From: Verrucomicrobiota bacterium
Lineage (GTDB): Bacteria; Verrucomicrobiota; Verrucomicrobiia; Opitutales; Opitutaceae
Length of the DNA stretch: 5,306 nucleotides
Reading direction: 5' to 3'
Assembly (NCBI GenBank): GCA_023446865.1
Contig: JAEXPL010000322.1
Span: 1 to 5,306 of the forward strand
The position numbers and the translations under genes were made by a program. Numbering within the stretch: the first letter of the stretch is position 1; each line of letters begins with the position of its first letter. Under the pieces are notes generated by a model. It was not told the DNA's origin. It ran no database searches and was given only the letters and a program-made list of their open reading frames with translations. Shown piece after piece: positions 4,860 through 5,306 of this stretch.

Positions 4860-5306
4860 CTACTTGCTCCAGTCGAGCATGCGCTGGATCGGGGCGTGGG
4901 CGCGGGCGATCGTCTCGGCGGAGAGGTGGATCTGCGGCGAGAGCGTCTTGAGCGCGTCGCGGAGCTTCTCGACCGTATTCAGCTTCATGAATTTGCAGTC
5001 GTTGCAGGCGCAGGTGTCGGTCGGGCCGGCGATGAAGGTCTTGTGCGGCACCTCGCGGCGGAGCCGGTGGAGCATGCCGGACTCGGTGACGACGATGATG
5101 CGCTCGGCGGGGTTCTCGCGGGCGAACTTCACCATGAGCTCGGTGCTGCACACCTCGTCGGCGTAGGCGCGCACGGCCTCGACGCACTCGGGGTGCGCGA
5201 CGATCGGCGCATCCGGGAACTGGTTCTTCAGCTTCTCCAAGGCTTCGACCGTGAAGAGCACGTGGGCGTAGCAGCAGCCGTCCCAGAGGCGCATCTTGCG
5301 GCCGGT
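4860..5306 (-). CDS. nadA: Quinolinate synthase NadA, C-terminal 148 residues (start outside window)
   Basis: NadA is a cytoplasmic [4Fe-4S] enzyme that condenses iminoaspartate with dihydroxyacetone phosphate to give quinolinate, the precursor of NAD in the de novo pathway (with NadB and NadC). The visible part begins TGRKMRLWDGCCYAHVLFTVE, matching the segment in front of the second domain. It continues with HPEC (38-41 of the visible part), whose Cys is a cluster-ligand position in the family, then VVTESGMLHRL (72-82). Near the C-terminus TDTCACNDCKFMKLN (97-110, Cys at 99, 101 and 104) carries the last cluster Cys in the position of the family's C-terminal Cys motif. The protein ends DWSK before TAG at 4860-4862. 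The frame is open to the right edge, so the internal ATG at 5294 is not the start: the family is roughly 300-370 residues long and the N-terminal domain with the first ligand Cys is missing only because of the window edge. No NAD gene neighbour is visible. Confidence 0.95.
   Translation of the reverse strand, partial: TGRKMRLWDGCCYAHVLFTVEALEKLKNQFPDAPIVAHPECVEAVRAYADEVCSTELMVKFARENPAERIIVVTESGMLHRLRREVPHKTFIAGPTDTCACNDCKFMKLNTVEKLRDALKTLSPQIHLSAETIARAHAPIQRMLDWSK

Noticed and set aside
4780..5166. A plus-strand frame antisense to nadA
   Set aside because: The minus-strand NadA motifs explain the region; the plus-strand translation is Ser/Arg-rich without recognisable features.

Overview
The window is GC-rich (roughly 70%) bacterial chromosome. 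Gene style and content suggest a Verrucomicrobiota member, perhaps Opitutaceae: a small secreted protein of a kind common there, mostly weak Shine-Dalgarno sequences, and a UvrD with the 'VGDDAQSIY' motif III. This assignment is an inference from sequence style, not from a marker gene. I see no insertion sequence, CRISPR array, rRNA, tRNA or phage gene.

Layout. Positions 1-1660 (minus) hold the N-terminal 553 residues of a UvrD/PcrA-type superfamily 1 helicase, whose 3' end lies beyond the left edge. A 276-base divergent spacer (1661-1936) contains a heptamer repeat and two overlapping, mutually exclusive hairpins. Positions 1937-3049 (plus) encode a complete 370-residue LptF/LptG-family lipopolysaccharide-export permease. 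From 3050 to 4083 the sequence is gene-poor. It contains a possible 42-residue secreted peptide (3220-3348) with a clear ribosome binding site in an AT-rich island, a 365-base stretch with only small hairpins, and a possible 90-residue orphan protein (3714-3986). Positions 4084-4698 (plus) encode a 204-residue secreted protein with an N-terminal small beta domain, an Ala-rich linker and a C-terminal beta-rich domain. A 161-base convergent spacer (4699-4859) carries three hairpins, one of them a perfect 9-bp stem. Positions 4860-5306 (minus) hold the C-terminal 148 residues of quinolinate synthase NadA, whose start lies beyond the right edge.

The three well-recognised genes are housekeeping functions (DNA repair, outer-membrane biogenesis, NAD synthesis) and do not form one pathway. 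UvrD and the permease are divergently transcribed. The secreted protein and NadA converge. The accessory-looking part is 3050-4700, where the small secreted products and hairpins lie. I found no convincing new multi-gene system. The most worthwhile leads are the small signal-peptide ORF, the orphan ORF, the secreted two-domain protein, and the palindromes.
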